Assembly (NCBI GenBank): GCA_023260175.1
Contig: JALQWD010000080.1
Coordinates: 1 to 24,712 of the forward strand
Direction of reading: 5' to 3'
Length of the DNA: 24,712 nt
From: Candidatus Nanopelagicaceae bacterium
GTDB taxonomy: Bacteria; Actinomycetota; Actinomycetes; Nanopelagicales; Nanopelagicaceae
The first letter of the stretch is position 1. Each line of letters opens with the position of its first letter. The translations under genes were made by a program, and so were the position numbers. This document shows, piece after piece, positions 24,607 through 24,712 of this stretch. Below the pieces are notes generated by a model. It did not search any database. It saw nothing but the letters and a program-made list of their open reading frames with translations, and was not told the origin of the DNA.

Positions 24607-24712
24607 ATGGCATTAAAAAAATTAGCGAAGAAGCTGGCTAAAAAAGCAGCAAAAAAAGCCCCTGCAAAAAAAGCAGCTCCAGTTAAAAAAGCTGCACCTG
24701 TAAAGAAGGCGG
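24607..24712 (+). CDS. Lys/Ala/Pro-rich N-terminus, partial; possibly a TraR/DksA-type zinc-finger protein
   Basis: The first 35 codons of a gene that runs off the window. The peptide begins MALKKLAKKLAKKAAKKAPA and continues with two KKAAPV units, so almost every residue is Lys, Ala, Pro or Val, like a histone H1 tail. In Streptomyces and relatives a gene close to ileS and divIVA encodes a DksA/TraR-type C4 zinc-finger protein with just such a Lys/Ala-rich N-terminal extension, which is the best guess here. A histone-like DNA-binding protein is the main alternative. It is divergent from ileS. No strong ribosome site is seen. The reading frame is confident, the identity is not. Confidence 0.6.
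   Translation, partial: MALKKLAKKLAKKAAKKAPAKKAAPVKKAAPVKKA

Noticed and set aside
24607..24712. Lys-rich repeat as a DNA tandem repeat or simple-sequence artefact
   Set aside because: Codons vary (AAA/AAG, GCA/GCT/GCG/GCC) while the amino acids are kept, which indicates selection on protein.
1..24712. A novel defence, mobile or biosynthetic system
   Set aside because: Apart from the chimeric end and the partial last gene, every coding region belongs to a known housekeeping family in conserved order; there are no repeats, integrases, transposases or unexplained gene groups.

Overview
The window suggests a streamlined, low-to-mid GC actinobacterium. The gene order mraZ-rsmH-ftsL-pbpB-murE-murF-mraY-murD-ftsW-murG-murC-ftsQ-ftsZ-pgeF-yggS-sepF-yggT, a DUF3040 protein between dinB and mraZ, the actinobacterial FtsZ start and tail ([10 protein letters not shown]..., ...DVPDF) and type-2 IleRS all point to Actinobacteria. 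The A/T-rich codon use, almost zero intergenic space and trimmed proteins fit small planktonic freshwater lineages (acI / Nanopelagicales type). That last step is an inference, not proven here.

Layout. Bases 1 to about 140 do not fit the rest: on the minus strand they encode the end of the breakpoint region of a beta/gamma-proteobacterial ParC, with a Neisseria-type uptake 10-mer. They look like a chimeric contig end. Bases 188-4506 hold a two-gene lesion-bypass unit, dnaE2-dinB. A DUF3040 membrane protein (4516-4833) and a strong intrinsic terminator follow. From 4890 a helically phased array of GTGG boxes, read here as the MraZ operator, precedes mraZ. A structured RNA that fits the actinobacterial mraW motif lies between mraZ and rsmH. 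From 5623 to 21422 runs one nearly gapless division and cell-wall (dcw) cluster. It is followed tail-to-tail, with a 4-bp overlap, by ileS on the minus strand. At the right edge a Lys/Ala/Pro-rich protein starts divergently from ileS and runs off the window.

How the genes work together. MurC, MurD, MurE and MurF build UDP-MurNAc-pentapeptide (MurE carries the DNPR signature for meso-diaminopimelate). MraY and MurG make lipid I and lipid II. FtsW and PbpB polymerise and cross-link septal peptidoglycan. FtsL and FtsQ link them to the FtsZ ring, which SepF tethers to the membrane. PgeF edits mis-made peptidoglycan precursors. MraZ represses the cluster. divIVA (wag31), normally next to yggT in actinobacteria, is absent at this site.

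I found no tRNA, rRNA, CRISPR, insertion sequence, prophage or defence genes. No stretch over 300 bases lacks a gene. The most notable signals are regulatory: the phased operator array, the mraW-like RNA, a stop/start hairpin at ftsZ-pgeF, a recurrent TAnnnT-N6/7-ATG arrangement suggesting leaderless transcripts, and a palindrome shared by the divergent ileS and Lys-rich gene promoters.
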